From Elmis aenea (taxonomy: Eukaryota; Arthropoda; Insecta; Coleoptera; Elmidae), in NCBI GenBank assembly GCA_947652605.1, contig OX393581.1, positions 13,706,640 to 13,770,639 on the forward strand: a stretch of DNA of 64,000 bases, given 5' to 3'. Position 1 is the stretch's first letter. Every line of letters begins with the position of its first letter. Of this stretch, positions 47,154 through 58,277 are shown in pieces. A model generated the notes under the pieces. That model had not been told where the DNA came from. It ran no database searches and saw nothing but the letters and a program-made list of their open reading frames with translations. Made by a program: the position numbers and the translations under genes.

Positions 47154-47177
47154 AAGAATGTTTTTTCTTTGTTACAG
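47154..47177 (+). promoter_or_regulatory. recursive-splice (ratchet) acceptor 2
   Basis: T-rich tract TTTTTTCTTTGTTACAG ending at 47177 is joined directly to GTAAGA, again a fused 3'/5' splice site. TTAAT and TTAAG branch-like motifs lie upstream (47138-47156). It lies 28.5 kb after ratchet 1 and is on the same strand as exon 1. Confidence 0.65.
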
Positions 47178-47219
47178 GTAAGAAATACAAAGTCCTGTTC
47201 AGATGCAAGTCCTTATAAG
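47178..47219 (+). other. candidate RS mini-exon 2 (42 nt) with in-frame stop
   Basis: It begins at the fused GTAAG and ends before GTTGGT (47220), a weak possible donor. In the phase of exon 1 it reads GKKYKVLFRCKSL and then TAA at 47216-47218. Mini-exon 1 reads GKQIKVLLR in the same frame. GTG/GTC, TTA/CTG and CTA/TTC differences in the shared KVL[L/F] are mostly silent or conservative. If retained it would end translation; if removed at the ratchet step it leaves no trace. Confidence 0.45.
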
Positions 47220-48193
47220 GTTGGTCGTCCTTGTGTCTTTATTTGTGCTGTTTAATGTTTTGTTGCAAAGTTAAGTAATTTAGTTTTAGTGTTAACAACA
47301 GTTCTTGAAATCTTGAATTTATATTATAGTTAACTAATCCATTAAGTGCCTCATTGGTAAAATTTAAACAAAATTTTCAATTTACCCGCAGCTAATATTG
47401 CAAGTAGTCTTCAAGATACCTTTATCTTATTACCAAGATAATGGTTTAATTTAATTTAATTTTATTAAAGCGATTTTTGTATTTTTTTTTAAATTAAATG
47501 TTATTGTTATCTTTCTCTGTAATTGCTTCCCAATTTATCTCTAATACGATTAGTTTTAATATTTATTTAAAAGCAGTTACATAAGTGTTTGTAGGACGAT
47601 TTTTATTTAGTTAGTAGGCGTCGTTATTACAGTTACCGAAGCTAATTAATGCGAAAGATCAAAGATTTACTTTTGAATGTTCCAAATAGGTAATAAATGA
47701 TCAACTCTTAAAGAATCTTTTAGATTTCATGCTGCACTTCCGTCATTCGGTTTATCAAATTCATTGCCACTCGAGGGATCATCAGTGATAAAATCTGTCG
47801 GTGTCCTTATACTTCCAGTTATGGTTAAAGAGAAAATTTCAACGGCTAATTGAGTTATGTGTACATCGCTTTAAAAGAGGAAAACGACTTTCCAACAACT
47901 TTTTTTTGTGCGGAAATCGTTGCAGACTCTTTGTACAACTTAACTTTGTTATATGAAGCGTGGCGTTGATTCAAAATTTAGTGAAGGAAGAAAATTTACA
48001 GCAGAAATGTTTACTGCTAAGTTACGAACAACAAATGAGTAATAGTGCTTTTCTAATCTATTTATTTAAAATTTGATTTAAAATAGTGGTTATTAGGTTT
48101 CATATTTAATAAAAATTTCAGAAAAGTACTATATCGTCGGAAAATAATAATCATTATAACTTTTATTATATCGTTTTACCTGTTTTATTTATA
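47220..48193. other. unannotated intron after ratchet 2
   Basis: No recognised feature. Confidence 0.4.
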
Positions 48194-48201
48194 CCTTAAT
48201 C

Positions 48202-48477
48202 CAGTGGTTTCCAACCTGTGGGGCGCGCCCCCCTAGGGGGGCGCGAGACTATTACAAGGGGGGGGGGCGCAGCTGTTACCAAAATGTCATTTTTGAGTAC
48301 ATACAAACAATAAGAACTTTATTCATACAGAATATGGTATATTGTTTTGTAGCCCATTAAATAATTATTATATCAGAACCGTATTTATGAAATTAGATTG
48401 ATACGAAAAGTGAGGGGGGCGCAAATGTTTTTTTATGAAAAAGGGGGGCGGAGGTACAAAAAGGTTAGAAACCACTG
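48202..48477. mobile_element. short hAT-type MITE with perfect 8-bp duplication
   Basis: Ends CAGTGGTTTCCAACCTGTG and complement CAGTGGTTTCTAACCTTTT. CCTTAATC is repeated exactly at 48194-48201 and 48478-48485. Runs of G in the subterminal zones (GGGGGGGCGC type). 276 bp, non-coding. The perfect duplication suggests a recent insertion. Confidence 0.95.
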
Positions 48478-48485
48478 CCTTAATC

Positions 48486-48650
48486 AAACATTATAGCAAA
48501 ATTCTTGACCGTTTTTTGTAAGGTCTACTTGCACTAATTATGGTAATATTAAAAACCATTCTGAGTAAGTAATAAATTAATTTAGAAGCTATTTTGGTGT
48601 AGCTTGTGTTTTTGGAACTTTCAAAATGATTTAACAAATTTTATCACCTT
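48486..48650. other. short unannotated spacer
   Basis: AT-rich, no feature. Confidence 0.4.
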
Positions 48651-49722
48651 AGGTTTGTTCCAATAAGCGACTTAAAACCAATTCATGGATAAATACAGGG
48701 TCCGGCAAAATGATCTCCCACATTTTGCACCGTCACTGTGCCCGAATCACTGAAGAGAGGGAGAACTTAACGTAGTCGGTTGATAGCTCGCGCCTTGCCA
48801 TTTAAGTTGTCGTCATGAATTGGACGGGCGAATTGGTTATCGAAACATTTATGAAAAGTAACGTTTTAAGGGAAATGTTTCCAGGACACGCAATCTCGTT
48901 ACGTGGACGTTGGGTGGCCTGCGCGTTCACCCGATCTTGCCCCATGCGACTTTTTCCTTTGGGGCTACCTGAAAGCGAAGGTTTTTCAACACCATCCCCG
49001 AACCATTGACGAATTGAAAGCAGCAATACGCCAAGAAATTATAGGAATATCGCTTCAAATTACTGCTCGAGTGATGGAAACTTTCAGAAATCAGCTTCGA
49101 ATGTGTATCGCAAAAATGGTCGCCATTTGGACTCTGTAATTTTTAAAACTTAATAAAAATAAATGGCATAGCATACATTTTCAGTTAATAAAAATAAAAT
49201 CTAAATAGCATTTACAATGGCGTTTTTATTAAAGATTAAAATGTGGGAGATAATTTTGCCGGACCCTGTACATACATTGGTTTATTCGCATGCGTGATCT
49301 ATGTACTAATAAATGTATTGGCCAGTATTATCCGTTGTTGAAATGCTTTTACGACTGACCGAGCTGTAAATTACATTTGTGTTTATTGGGTTCATAGAAA
49401 TGTGCGCATCGCAAGCGTAAACACCTTAATAATTCAGTACTAAATGGGATTGGGAGGGCGATGCATAGCTACCAGAGCTCACGTTAGTTATGAACAGCGC
49501 ATGCGTGTAAAAATCCAAGCGCTAGTACCTAGTAGTGCCTTCATTCACGTACTGTTTTGATCATACACTGACTAGTTCATATATTAATTTTATAACAGTT
49601 GAAACAGCCGACTATTAGATAGCCGTGCGGTGAACTATCAGACTGTGATGGAACGCGGTATCGATACTGCGCAGAATCCTGATAGTACATTGGATCGTAC
49701 ATAGCCTTGCTGGAACAAACGT
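48651..49722 (+). mobile_element. MITE family M1, copy 3, split by a mariner
   Basis: Left end AGGTTTGTTCCAATAAG, right end CTTGCTGGAACAAACGT. The M1 interior stops at 48693 and resumes at 49271, bracketing a mariner derivative. Colinear with copies 2 and 4. Confidence 0.85.
48696..49268 (+). mobile_element. mariner deletion derivative nested in MITE M1
   Basis: 31-bp TIRs (CAGGGTCCGGCAAAATGATC… with one mismatch) and TA at 48694-48695 and 49269-49270. The element keeps only 573 bp. Its + strand codes the C-terminus of a mariner-related transposase: WPARSPDLAPCDFFLWGYLK (about 48910-48975), then 'IDELKAAIRQEI', ending at 49137. The N-terminal domain and first two Asp are deleted. Confidence 0.9.
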
Positions 49723-49769
49723 ATTAATAAATACACAGTTAATATAGATTTTACTTATTAGTTTTAAAA

Positions 49770-50060
49770 ATTGCCACCGAACACGCTTTTATTGTGTCGA
49801 TTGCCTGTGACATATGGACCGTTTATTCATCTTTTTTATCTTCTGTTAGTTCTCCAACCTTACTCCATTAGATCCCTCTGTTTGTGGCAGCCTCTTTCAC
49901 CTCCTCATTCCAAGTTTTCTTTGATCTTCCTTTCGATTTTTTTCTTTCAGTTTGCGCTTTCCTGGTCATCCTATCTTCTCCCATTCTATAAACATGACCT
50001 ACCCTTCTCAGTTGTGTCTTTTGGATGTTTTGTTGTATAGGTTGAACCCAGTCCAGCTAA
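49770..50060 (-). pseudogene. antisense RTE-type C-terminal relic
   Basis: On the minus strand frames combine to 'TQLRRVGHVYRMGEDRMTRK', then 'GRSKKTWNEEVKEAATNRGI' and 'KVGELTEDKK', the standard end of RTE-like polymerases. The plus ORF 49771-50040 is its mirror. Frame-broken and 5'-truncated. Confidence 0.7.
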
Positions 50061-51280
50061 TTTTCAAAATTAATGCTAGGAACTGCTAATGACGGTTGCA
50101 AACCCTTCGTAGAATTTTGAACCGTAACGGTATTTCTACGACGTTAGAAGTACTAACGTTAACTATTTGAAGTAAAGTTTTAAAACGGCCTAACCCATTA
50201 AGTGAAGGAGACGTAATTTCATGTTTATAATTATTTGAAAAAAACCCTGTTAGCTCGGTTTGACCAAAATACGTAATAATTAAAAATTACAGTTACATTT
50301 TATACCAACAAATTAGTCCAAGATCTAATAAAACAAAAATAGGTGCTTAAAGCTTTGTAAACAACAATTAGGCCAGAAAAACGAATGAGCATCACTCGTG
50401 AAGTAAAATTCGTTTAAGTTTCGAAACTTTAAATACTCGTAATTTTCAAATTATAGGTGCGCAATTTTTAAATGTCACCTTAACTTATATAATTGTTATT
50501 TATATTCACAAATTATATTTCATTACATTAAATTACGGTTAAACGCAGTATAACGCATCTCGTGGCGATTATTTAACGTCGCCAAAGTTTATAACACGAA
50601 TTTTAAATGCCCCGTGGTTGACTTGCGTCATTAAAACCAAATCCCAGCAGTTAATACCTTCGGCTCGTTGTCATTTATAACCCACAACCGATACCATATT
50701 AATTTATAGCATAATTTATGCAATTCTCGGTTGCAACATGCGCCGTTGCTACCTGTAAAACTGAAATTGGTGCATGTAATCGGCAATTATTTATTCTAGG
50801 TACATATTACGGGTCAGGATGTCGTGTATAATTGATAAGTTACACAAACTGCACCGTCTATACTATAATATGGTTGGTACCTGTTGAATACAATGCAGCC
50901 GATTGACTTTCGTAATTGCGGTGTGGCAATTACGCCGGTAATTTATAGAGCCGAGAATTAAGACGCGAAAGTTGCCCAATTATTCAGAAAGAAAGGTCAC
51001 TCTGATTTCAACCTCGATGAAAACGATTATTAGTTGCATATGTATGTAAACGAAAATTCCTCTCGTTGTTAGCATACTTTGTTTCATTTCTCTGCTCTGT
51101 GCAATTTATTATTTATATTTTCCGATATACTATATAACACAGTGGTCCCCTTATTTTTCTCATTAGATCTTTTTTTCAAATGCAAACCTAATTGCAATAT
51201 ATGTACTTTTAGTAAAGATTAGTGTTAAAAACATCATAGCGTTTCTTGAAATATAAACATTTAATATTAACATATTAAAC
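50061..51280. other. unannotated intron, unique-looking
   Basis: No transposon hallmark or exon. 50520-51010 is less AT-rich with scattered CG and repeated TTTATAAC-like words. A lone CAGTGGTCCCC (51139) resembles a hAT end but has no mate. Confidence 0.35.
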
Positions 51281-51809
51281 TGTTTGGAGCGCAGCACGGA
51301 GCAGTGGAGCAATGGGTTTTTGCCCAGAGCAGGAGCGGAGTCCGGAGCAAATAATGATTGCTCCATTGCTCCAGTTTATGTAATTTTTTTTAAACTACTT
51401 TTTTTGTCCAACGATTGGAGTTCAATAATTTGTTTTTTCAAACATTCATTTAACTTCACTTGTTTGTTAGGGCCAAATATTGTTATTTTTGACCAACTTC
51501 TATATCTATATATATAAAAGAGCTTGTTTGTTTGTTTGTGTGTTTGTTTGTTCGCTATAGAATCCTAGGTCCGGTGACCGATCGGGACCAAATTTTGCAC
51601 AGTTACTATTTAGGACCTGACGGATCAAACGTCGTATAAAGAACGGCCGTAAATGCCCGGGAACGTCCGGAAACGTCCGCCGAGCGCGAGCGCGGAGCGC
51701 GAGTAGTCTGTGATTGATAAAAGAGAATTGTAATCCCCCTTGCAACGCCGGGTAAATCGCCTAGTATCCTATAAAATTAAATTGTTTAAATCATTTAAGA
51801 CTATAATAA
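51281..51809 (-). mobile_element. hAT-type MITE family G, copy f, split by a Helitron
   Basis: It starts CTGTTTGGAGCGCAGCACGG, carries the GGAGC clusters and the core 'ttgttagggccaaatattg', and is broken at 51504. After the Helitron the family text resumes ('tatcctataaaattaaattg', 51765) but stops soon after, so the far end is lost or was replaced by copy g. Confidence 0.75.
51505..51764 (+). mobile_element. non-autonomous Helitron
   Basis: It begins TCTATATATATAAAAG with a TTTG/TTTGTGTG run, and ends CTAG (51761-51764). It sits between A and T in the interrupted MITE text 'cttctata|tatcc', the expected Helitron A|T insertion with no duplication. The 3' end carries 'gcaacgccgggtaaatcgc' before CTAG, a common Helitron tail. 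GC-richer middle with GAGCGCGAGCGC. No coding content. Confidence 0.85.
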
Positions 51810-52198
51810 ACAGTTGTTTGAAGCGGAACACAGAGCAGTGGAGCAATGGGTTTTTCCCCGGAGCAGAAGCGGAGCCCGGAGCAAATAATTTTGATTGCTC
51901 CACTGCTCCACATTATGTAATTTTTTTAAACTACTTTTTTTTTCTTTTTTGAACGTTTGAAGATCAATAATTTGTTTTTTTCAAACATTTATTTAACTTC
52001 ACTTGTTTGTTAGGGTCAAATATTGTTATTTTTGACAAACTTCTACATATCCGATAAAATTAAATTGTTTTAAAAACAATTTTTTCAATCAAAACGCTTT
52101 TTTAAAAAATGTTAAAAATATTTGGAGCATGGAGCATTTTCATACCAGAGCGGACTTGGAGCGAAACAATTTAAAAATGGGACTGCTCCAAACCTCTG
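51810..52198 (-). mobile_element. hAT-type MITE family G, copy g (reverse)
   Basis: Starts CAGTTGTTTGAAGCGG and ends GCTCCAAACCTCTG. Flanks ATAATAAA and ATATTAGA agree at 6 of 8 positions, a decayed duplication. Internal pentamers are more mutated than in copies c-e, so it is older. Confidence 0.8.
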
Positions 52199-52225
52199 AT
52201 ATTAGATAAATGTTATGTAGTACAG

Positions 52226-52655
52226 CAGCGGTTCCCAACTGGTAGTTCGCGAACGCTCGGTGTTCTAGGAGATTCGCACAAAAAATTTTGTAACGGCGTC
52301 GAAACGAATGTGCCAACAACTTAAACGCTTATCTAAGATGCCTTATGCAGATTGCAGAATAATGCTAATGAACAAGATATTTTTGTATACAAAATTTAAA
52401 CACGCAGTTGCAATAAATAAATGAGATATTTTATAAACACTAGAAAATTTGTTTATCTTCACAGACAAAAAATATCTCTGCAAGATATATATATAGATTT
52501 TTTGGGTTAAATAGGTTCTATTTGATGTCCACTCTACTCCGTTAAAGTTTTCATTAACTATTTTGTTACTCCCTATATGATTGCTGATAGGAGGTTTGCG
52601 GTAACAAAAATTATGTTGAAGGGGCTCGCGTCCAATAAAGGTTTGGGAATCGCTG
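52226..52655. mobile_element. hAT-type MITE, CAGCGGTTCCC ends
   Basis: Left CAGCGGTTCCCAACTGGT, right complement CAGCGATTCCCAAACCTT. Flanks TAGTACAG (52218-52225) and TAGTAGAA (52656-52663) agree at 6 of 8. Contains 'gttcgcgaacgctcgg' near the left end. Non-coding. Confidence 0.75.
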
Positions 52656-52721
52656 TAGTAGAATATATTGATTTTTAATTTTTACCTTTTTTTGTGTCAA
52701 TATTGCAAAGAAATGATATAT

Positions 52722-53476
52722 ACAGGGTGGCCCACATAAAAGGACCGCTATTGGATCTCGTAAACGGCAAGAGCTACAAAGAAGTTTAAATTAGACAAAT
52801 TGTTCTCCTCTCTGAGACCTATTCAGTGAGGCTTTAATGTTTAAAAAAAAATTTATGGCACGCTGGATAATAAACAAAAATCAAAATAGGCTTTTATTTG
52901 AATTGTTAGTTACTCGGTTATACTTAATGGTACAAAAATATTTTTGGGGAAAAAGTTGTAGATTGTAAAATGAAAACAGTCATTTGTTTTAATATTATTT
53001 AAATCTTAGATAAATTACAAACTTGCATTTTTTAAATGGAAACCCATAGTTGGCTATGACCTCATGAAAAAGAATTTTTCTTTCCTCTTTCCAATAATAC
53101 TCGTGTGTTTAATATATTTATTTTGATATTTAGGTTCAAAACAAATAAAATTTATCAAAAAGTCCCTTCGAAGCTATAGAGCGCCATGAATTTAAACAAT
53201 ATTAAAACAAATAATTGATTTTATTTTAGAGTGTGTAAAAAAATCGTTGAAAAATTCCCCAAAAATATTTTTTTACCATCACGTATAACCAAGTTATTAG
53301 AATTTTTTAAAAAATACCCATATTGATTATTGTTTATTATCTAGCGTGCCATGGATTTTTTTTTTAACTTTAGAGCATCACTTAGAAGGTCTCAGAAAGG
53401 AAAACAAATTGTCTAATTTAAAGTTCTTTGTAGCTCTTACCGTTTACGAGATCCTAATAGTGGCCGTTTTATGTGA
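52722..53476. repeat. foldback element family F2
   Basis: Starts ACAGGGTGGCCCACATAAAA. The right arm is the complement of the left for about 370 bp, sharing 'ggatctcgtaaacgg.aagagctacaaagaa', 'tggcacgct.gataataaac' and 'aaaatatttttggggaa' blocks. The right terminus lacks the final CACCCTGT. The ORF at 53346-53654 is partly this arm. Confidence 0.75.
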
Positions 53477-53849
53477 GTATATTTGGAAACAAAAAAGCAT
53501 TCTAGCAAGCCAAATGAAAATAAAATATGACTTTCATAAGAAATCAGAGAAGTTAAAGTCAAAAAAATTAGATCGAATTGACTTTGAAAAAGCTAATAAA
53601 AGCATTAAATGCACAATCATTATTTGCTATTGCGATGTTTTTACAAAATGTTAGTGTACATTTTTGATTATTACCAGTTTTTTAAAAACGGATGTAGATA
53701 TTATAAATTTATTTTGATATTGATATCAGCATGAATTGAGTAACTTTGCCAACCTTAAACACCTATGTTTTATCTCTAGCAATAATTGAGACACAAATGG
53801 TTACCCTCGAATTTAAATAAGCTTGTATATGCATGCACATGCAAACATA
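53477..53849. other. unannotated spacer
   Basis: AT-rich, no recognised feature. Confidence 0.4.
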
Positions 53850-53857
53850 CAACATAC

Positions 53858-54679
53858 TAGGGTTTCTTTTCCGGGATCCCGGTCCATTTTAAGCTATTTT
53901 ATATTTCCCGGGAAATGCTTTTTGTCCCGGGAATTCCCGGGATTTTAAAAAAGTGTTGTTTTCGTTTATTTTGTGCTAAGATCTTTGTAATACTATTATA
54001 ACTTATCAGAATTTTATGCTTAAAATGTCTTTACTAACAGGTAAATTATGGAAAAACTTCAAAATAATTTTTCTCTCTTAGTATGGCGCAAAGAAGCCCG
54101 GTCTCCATTACAAAGTTAATATCTTCAAAATACTTTTACAGTTTTATTTTTGTGTACCCTGATAATTCAAAGCAAAATAGCTTATAAATGAAATTTTATT
54201 GATAATAATGATGTTTCTTTGCTGCTAGATGCTCTCAAGACAATTTCACCTACATCAATAGAGACTTAGAGAACATTTTATGCAGCAGAACTTTTTGTTA
54301 ATAAATTAAGAAAAAGACTAATTGACTGAAGCACAGATCACCTTTGTTTTCTTAAATCACATTACAAAAATTCATTGTAAAAATTATATTATTGTATTCA
54401 TAAATATGAAACTGCAATAGAAAGGTTATAATTCCCAAATGTATGTTTCTCTCACCAATATTATTGAATTATTTGTAATAATCATAGAGCAAAATGTATT
54501 ACATATATGACTTGGAGTTGTTTTTAAGTAATAAACCGCTCCCTTAATTTTTTGGGTTATTTATTTAAAAATATTGACATAATTTATTACATCCTGGGAT
54601 CCCGGGAAATCTCGGGACAAAGGCCGATTTCTTCCCGGAATTCCGGGACAAGCAAAATGGTCAAATATGAGAAACCCTA
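53858..54679 (+). mobile_element. hAT deletion derivative with CCCGGGA-rich ends
   Basis: Ends TAGGGTTTCT…AGAAACCCTA. Flanks CAACATAC (53850-53857) and CTACATAC (54680-54687) agree at 7 of 8. Both subterminal zones are rich in CCCGGGA/TCCCGGG. At about 54230-54370 decayed text 'TISPTSIET.RTFYAAELFVNKLRKRLID.STDHLCFL' is recognisable as the hAT C-terminal dimerisation region, so this is a shortened autonomous element rather than a pure MITE. Confidence 0.85.
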
Positions 54680-54687
54680 CTACATAC

Positions 54688-56270
54688 AGTCGTTTTCTAT
54701 TACCTTATTTAGTAGATATCTTAAATTTTTATAGTGTGGTAGGTAAATCATTTTTTATCGCAAAGTAAATAAAAATTTTTGTAAATCTTCTGCAAATTTC
54801 GGTATGATGTGAACGCAGATATAAAATTCCCCTCGCATATTTCAAATATGTTTCGCTTCACGCCAAGAGGAAGAATTTAAGGAAGCTTGATATTTTTAGA
54901 ATTTAAGCCACAGGCTCATCGATTATGTCTACACTGTGATATGTGAAGTTCAAACCTCGTAACTTCTCCAAATCAGCGCAGATATGTGGATAGAATTACT
55001 CGTTAAATCGGTCTTTCACGTCCCTAGACTTCATAAGAATTTAAAAGACTGTCTCGGCCACACGTGGGAATTTATAATTCAGCTTTAAACAATTTCGATG
55101 ATACTTAAAAGTTAAATTTGCATGGAGAAAACGTATTTTTTGTTCGAATTTCTTTTATTGCTTAATGTTGATTTATAGCAATTGTTACTTTATGGTGCCG
55201 GCCCACTTTTTCAAGGTAGTCCGAAGCTGTAACGCTGAGATCTTCATTAATCACCGGCGATCTTATATTTCTTAACCTATACCGTTTGTCAACTTTTTGC
55301 TTAAGAATTTATAGATGCCGCTAATGCTTGTCAAAAAACTGGTAGTTAAGCATGTATTTTGACTAAAAATGACGTTATTATTTCCTGTTTAGTATGCATG
55401 AGTTGAATATATTGATTCTACCTAACAGCTATTTAGGTTTTTATAACATTTTTTTTTAAGTTCCCATTTATACTCCTTGGAAGTTGTTTTACTTCTTTTT
55501 GTGTTCGCACATCTTTCAGTCAACGATTGCTGATGCTTATCGTAGTTTATTATCAAATTGAATAAATTAGCTTTGGCAGGAGATTCCGCCAACCAAGCTA
55601 ATAAAAAGGAATTGCCTAAGTCTTGATTTTAAAATTGTTCTTCATGATAAAATCTATTTTGCGGATGCCAAATAACAATTTTACTTTAATTTGGTTTATT
55701 TTGATTTCCAAAAAGTCCTATAGGATTGTTTTTCTGTTATAGTTCTTGTAGTTATTGATGATAATTTATTTAAAATTAAGATATCTACTGATCGATAGTC
55801 CTTTGACGGCTTGTCAAGAATCGGTATTTATTTAAGAAATAAAGCTATTTTACATGTCAAAAGCGCATATTTAAAATACAAGGGATGTCAGTTAATTGGA
55901 GAACATTGGGATTATATCAGTTAGGCTGTTCCAACTAGGCGGAAGCAAAATTCTGTAAAAATCTGGTTACTCACGAGCTCACGACTCAAAACAGATTCAT
56001 CCACCATGCAGTACGACTTAGCGATAACTGACTCGGCCCAAATAAGCGGAGAAAATTTTGGCCAATTTGTTTTTTATTTTACTTCAAATTTTGTCCCTTA
56101 TAAATAGCTGCACCTATGATCTCTGTGCTACAAGATTGCACGCCAGCTAGTTTGTTATTTGTTAAGGTTGTCGCTGTCTAATTAAGTGCAAAGAGGCATG
56201 ATCTTGCTATTTTTGATTGATTTTAATCGTGGATTATAGTATATTATAAAGTATATAACAAGAGTTCTAA
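54688..56270. other. unannotated intron
   Basis: No gene or recognised repeat in about 1.6 kb. Confidence 0.4.
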
Positions 56271-56640
56271 GAAGCATATTACGCACGAGTGGAAAAGTTA
56301 AGCACGGAGCCGCATAGCGGCCAGTGCGTATTTCCACAAGTGCTTTACAACTCGTGTTATGTAGCTTACTTTTTCTACGATCACATAATACCTACACATG
56401 TTACCTACACATGTTATTACGTTGTTTTGTCAATTTTGACGTAAGCCTACTTTGATATTTCTAGACAAGTGTGCATTTTGCTTACCGTGCGTTATAACTC
56501 ACTTACTAGGCATACAGGAAGTGTTTGACGTGAGTCTACTTTGATCATTTCTTTTTTAAAAAAACTGTGCTTTTTGCTTACCGTGCGTAAGAACTCACTT
56601 ACTATGCATGCATGCTGTACGGTAAGAGTCATTTACAATA
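56271..56640. repeat. tandem duplication of about 95 bp beside an inverted pair
   Basis: Two units, about 56432-56520 and 56526-56620, share 'gacgt.ag.ctactttgat', 'ttttgcttaccgtgcgt' and 'aactcacttacta.gcat'. To their left an inverted pair ('agcatattacgcacgagtgg' and 'caactcgtgttatgtagctt', 56274-56370) suggests an older inverted-repeat element. Confidence 0.6.
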
Positions 56641-57625
56641 GTGGTCGTAGAAAAAATAATTTATGTTGCACTAGAAGCTATGGCGTTTTAAACAAAATTG
56701 TGAAAACAGTATTGGAGTTTTTACGGCAGTATATGGGGTGGCTACATCTTGTTGAAGCAAAAGCTCCTTTAGTTGTAATAACCTTTTTTTCTCGATTTAA
56801 AAGGCTTTTTTGCTTCTAACGTTTGTTTCATTTGCGACAAACTTCGAAGCGCGTTATTTTTTTTTCACTGAAATCTTAATTTTTTTCTTATTCTGTTATA
56901 AATCGTTGTAATTTCGATACTAAAATGAACTCTCCACACCAATTTAGAGCCAGATAACGTAGAATTCAAGTGCAATCACAAATACAAATTATTTTAAGTC
57001 ATAACTTATCAGTCGTTTATTGATGACATATAATACAAACAATGAAAGTAATAATCAATTAAAATAATTATAACGCATTACTATGTGGTAGGCCCCCCAT
57101 TTTACGCAATATATAATTTTATTCAAAATTGCTCGTTTAATTTACTCTTTAATCGGTTTTAATGTCGCATTTATGGTCGTAAATCAAGTATTAATGGAAA
57201 TAAATAAACACGATACGTTTTAAATGCAGCCTATGGCCATTAATCACGCGTAAGGACGTTAATTCGGCAAATCTTTTAATACAAAACGATTTATACAGAG
57301 CACACCTTGCCGGAACACCGTCCACCATAATTAACTCAGTTTATAATTGCTTTAAATTGTCAGTTATGTCATTGGTTTATCTCATACTGTAAGTATTTTA
57401 TTCGACCGCGTAATTGAATTATTTAATTGGAGTCGATTTATAGCGGTTTGTTGGTTTATAATTGAAATTTTAAAAAAATCGACGATTAAGGATGCTTCAT
57501 TTAATTCGGTTTCTACAATGTAACCGTAAAACTTCTTTGTTTTACGTGGAAAAATCGAAAATTTGCTGCAAATTTTGTATATTATGCTTCTTCGAAATAT
57601 GCATGCTAAGAATTTTGTGTTATTA
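56641..57625. other. unannotated intron
   Basis: No recognised feature; 57160-57340 is unique-looking with a few CG. Confidence 0.4.
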
Positions 57626-58277
57626 TACAGGGTGTCCAGATAACATTTACAGCATGGGGATCTCGCTTATTATAAAAGATCCAGGTTTACTTAATTTGGA
57701 TGAATTATTCCTTAGTGACAGGAGCTACAATTATTTTTTAAAAATACAAAATTCTTCGTACCTACTTTAGATGTTATAACAAAAAATATGAAAATATTGA
57801 TTTTCTTTTTTGTCTCGTAACTTTTTCGTCTTAACCATTAGATCAATTTTTTTAGTACCTCTTTTCTCAAGTTACTTTTTAATGGAGAATGTAACTATTA
57901 TTTTCGATTTTTTTAAACACCTACAGTTTTTAAGATATTACCCCTAATTTCATTTTTTCTTAATGGCCGTGAAGTGGTCTATGAAACAGTTAAATGTCCT
58001 TTTTTTAACCCCTATTCTCCGGAATTAAGAAATATTTATCAAAATGTTTTGAAATTCAATCAGTTGTTTAAAAATGGCCATAGATACATGAAAAATCGCT
58101 TTTTATTAAATTACAGGACGCAGGTCCTAACTTAGGAGCTGTCGTTATATGACGACGCTAGGGGAATATGAGTACAAATAATAATAATTTTGGTATGTTT
58201 TATAATTTCAGATTTATTTGTGAAAGTATATTACAATGTAAATTAAATTTGAGACATATAAACTGTAAACTTATAAA

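Noticed and set aside
49771..50040. 89-codon + ORF rich in Phe/Leu/Ser
   Set aside because: Mirror of the antisense RTE C-terminus.
54020..54050. another CAG|GTAAAT site as a third ratchet point
   Set aside because: It lies inside a hAT element and lacks a good pyrimidine tract and the GTAAG core.
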